Source: Paraburkholderia sp. SOS3 (GTDB lineage Bacteria > Pseudomonadota > Gammaproteobacteria > Burkholderiales > Burkholderiaceae). Taken from it: a stretch of DNA of 64,000 nt. This document shows positions 63,394-64,000 of the stretch, piece by piece. Each line of letters begins with the position of its first letter. The first letter of the stretch is position 1. The DNA lies in NCBI RefSeq assembly GCF_001922345.1, contig NZ_CP018811.1, forward strand, positions 4,419,386-4,483,385, read 5' to 3'. Position numbers and translations under genes: made by a program. The notes under the pieces were generated by a model that worked only from the letters and a program-made list of their open reading frames with translations, was not told the DNA's origin and made no database searches.

Positions 63394-64000
63394 GCGCTCA
63401 CCTCGTTCATCGCACCGTGCGTGCGTCCCTGCGCGGGCGCGCGGCCGCTGTCGCGCGTCAGCTCGTAGACGGTCTGGCCTTTGAGCCGGAACGCCTGCGT
63501 CACATAGGTGAAGTTCTCCGAGTGGCCGGCGAACAGCAGGCCGCGCGGCTTCACGAGCGGCTCGAAGCGCGCGAGCACCTGCGACTGCGTCGGCTTGTCG
63601 AAGTAGATCATCACGTTGCGGCAGAAGATCGCATCGAACGGGTTGCGCAGGCCGTAGTCGCGATCGGTCAGGTTGAGCCGCTCGAAACGGATCATCGCGC
63701 GCAGTTCGGGCCGCACCTTGACGAGCCCCGCATGCGCGCCCGTGCCGCGCAGAAAAAGCGCTTCAGGCGCTCCGGCGACAGATGCCGCACCTGCTCGTAC
63801 TGATAGACGCCCGCATCGCATTTGGCGAGCACTTGCGTGTCGATGTCGGTGGCGAGCACGCTCGCGTGGCGCGCGGCCGATTCGCCGAGCGCTTCGACGA
63901 GCGTCATCGCAATCGAATACGGCTCTTCGCCGGTCGAAGCCGCCGAACACCAGACCGACACCGGCTGCTGCCGCTTCTTCACGAACTCCGCGAGAATCGG
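63390..64000 (-). pseudogene. cheR: Chemotaxis methyltransferase CheR (5' end cut by window), one deletion
   Basis: CheR methylates chemoreceptor glutamates using SAM. The visible part begins within ILAEFVKKRQQPVSVW; the SAM-binding motif is SAASTGEEPYSIAMTL. Near 63752 one base is missing (TTTTTCCTG reads TTTTTCTG). After it the other frame gives [20 protein letters not shown], then [20 protein letters not shown] and [20 protein letters not shown]. The C-terminus has a short Gly/Ala/Arg tail. The stop overlaps the cheD start by four bases. Confidence 0.88.

Overview
The window is high-GC, gene-dense DNA that looks like a beta-proteobacterium of the Burkholderia sensu lato group (Burkholderia, Paraburkholderia, Caballeronia or Trinickia type). 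The reasons are the ahcY - small membrane protein - metF block behind an SAH riboswitch, the flagellar gene order, the DUF2844/DUF3443 pair beside flhB, and the cheR-cheD-cheB-cheY-cheZ order. The genus is inferred from gene content and order, not from a search.

Positions 1-17.5 kb hold metabolic and transport genes: a dipeptide-type ABC importer (dppA, dppB, partial dppC, minus strand); the methyl-cycle operon ahcY - yvlD-like - metF with an SAH riboswitch in the ahcY leader; an lrgA/lrgB pair divergent from a LysR regulator with a T-N11-A palindrome between them; a TRAP transporter (dctP, dctQ, and dctM with an inserted hydrophilic segment); a small membrane protein; an ABC exporter; and an AidB-like acyl-CoA dehydrogenase.

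Positions 17.5-57.8 kb hold one large flagellar region. In order it carries a FlhB-C-terminal-like protein (FlhX) with a FliK-like protein; fliS-fliT; divergent fliE and fliFGHIJK; fliLMNOPQR; flgKL; the c-di-GMP brake ycgR; flgBCDEFGHIJ divergent from flgA-flgM-flgN; and fliA-flhG-flhF-flhA-flhB. Sigma-28-type promoters can be read before fliS, flgK, ycgR and flgM. Similar dyads resembling FlhD4C2 sites lie in the fliE/fliF and flgB/flgA spacers, with a related half-site before fliL. Two genes interrupt the region: a fimbrial adhesin-like gene between fliK and fliL, and a nucleotidyltransferase-fold gene between flgN and fliA that is preceded by two near-identical perfect palindromes.

Positions 57.7-64 kb hold flhB, the DUF3443/DUF2844 secreted pair, and cheZ, cheY, cheB, cheD and the 3' part of cheR, all on the minus strand. 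Every recognisable motility gene here (flhB, cheZ, cheY, cheB, cheD, cheR) is broken by one or more single-base deletions, ten in all, mostly GG to G. The displaced protein sequence stays well conserved on both sides of each break. The preceding 57 kb shows no such lesion. Consensus error in this stretch is the simplest explanation; very recent loss of chemotaxis is the biological alternative.

No tRNA, rRNA, CRISPR array, insertion sequence, prophage or replication origin was seen.
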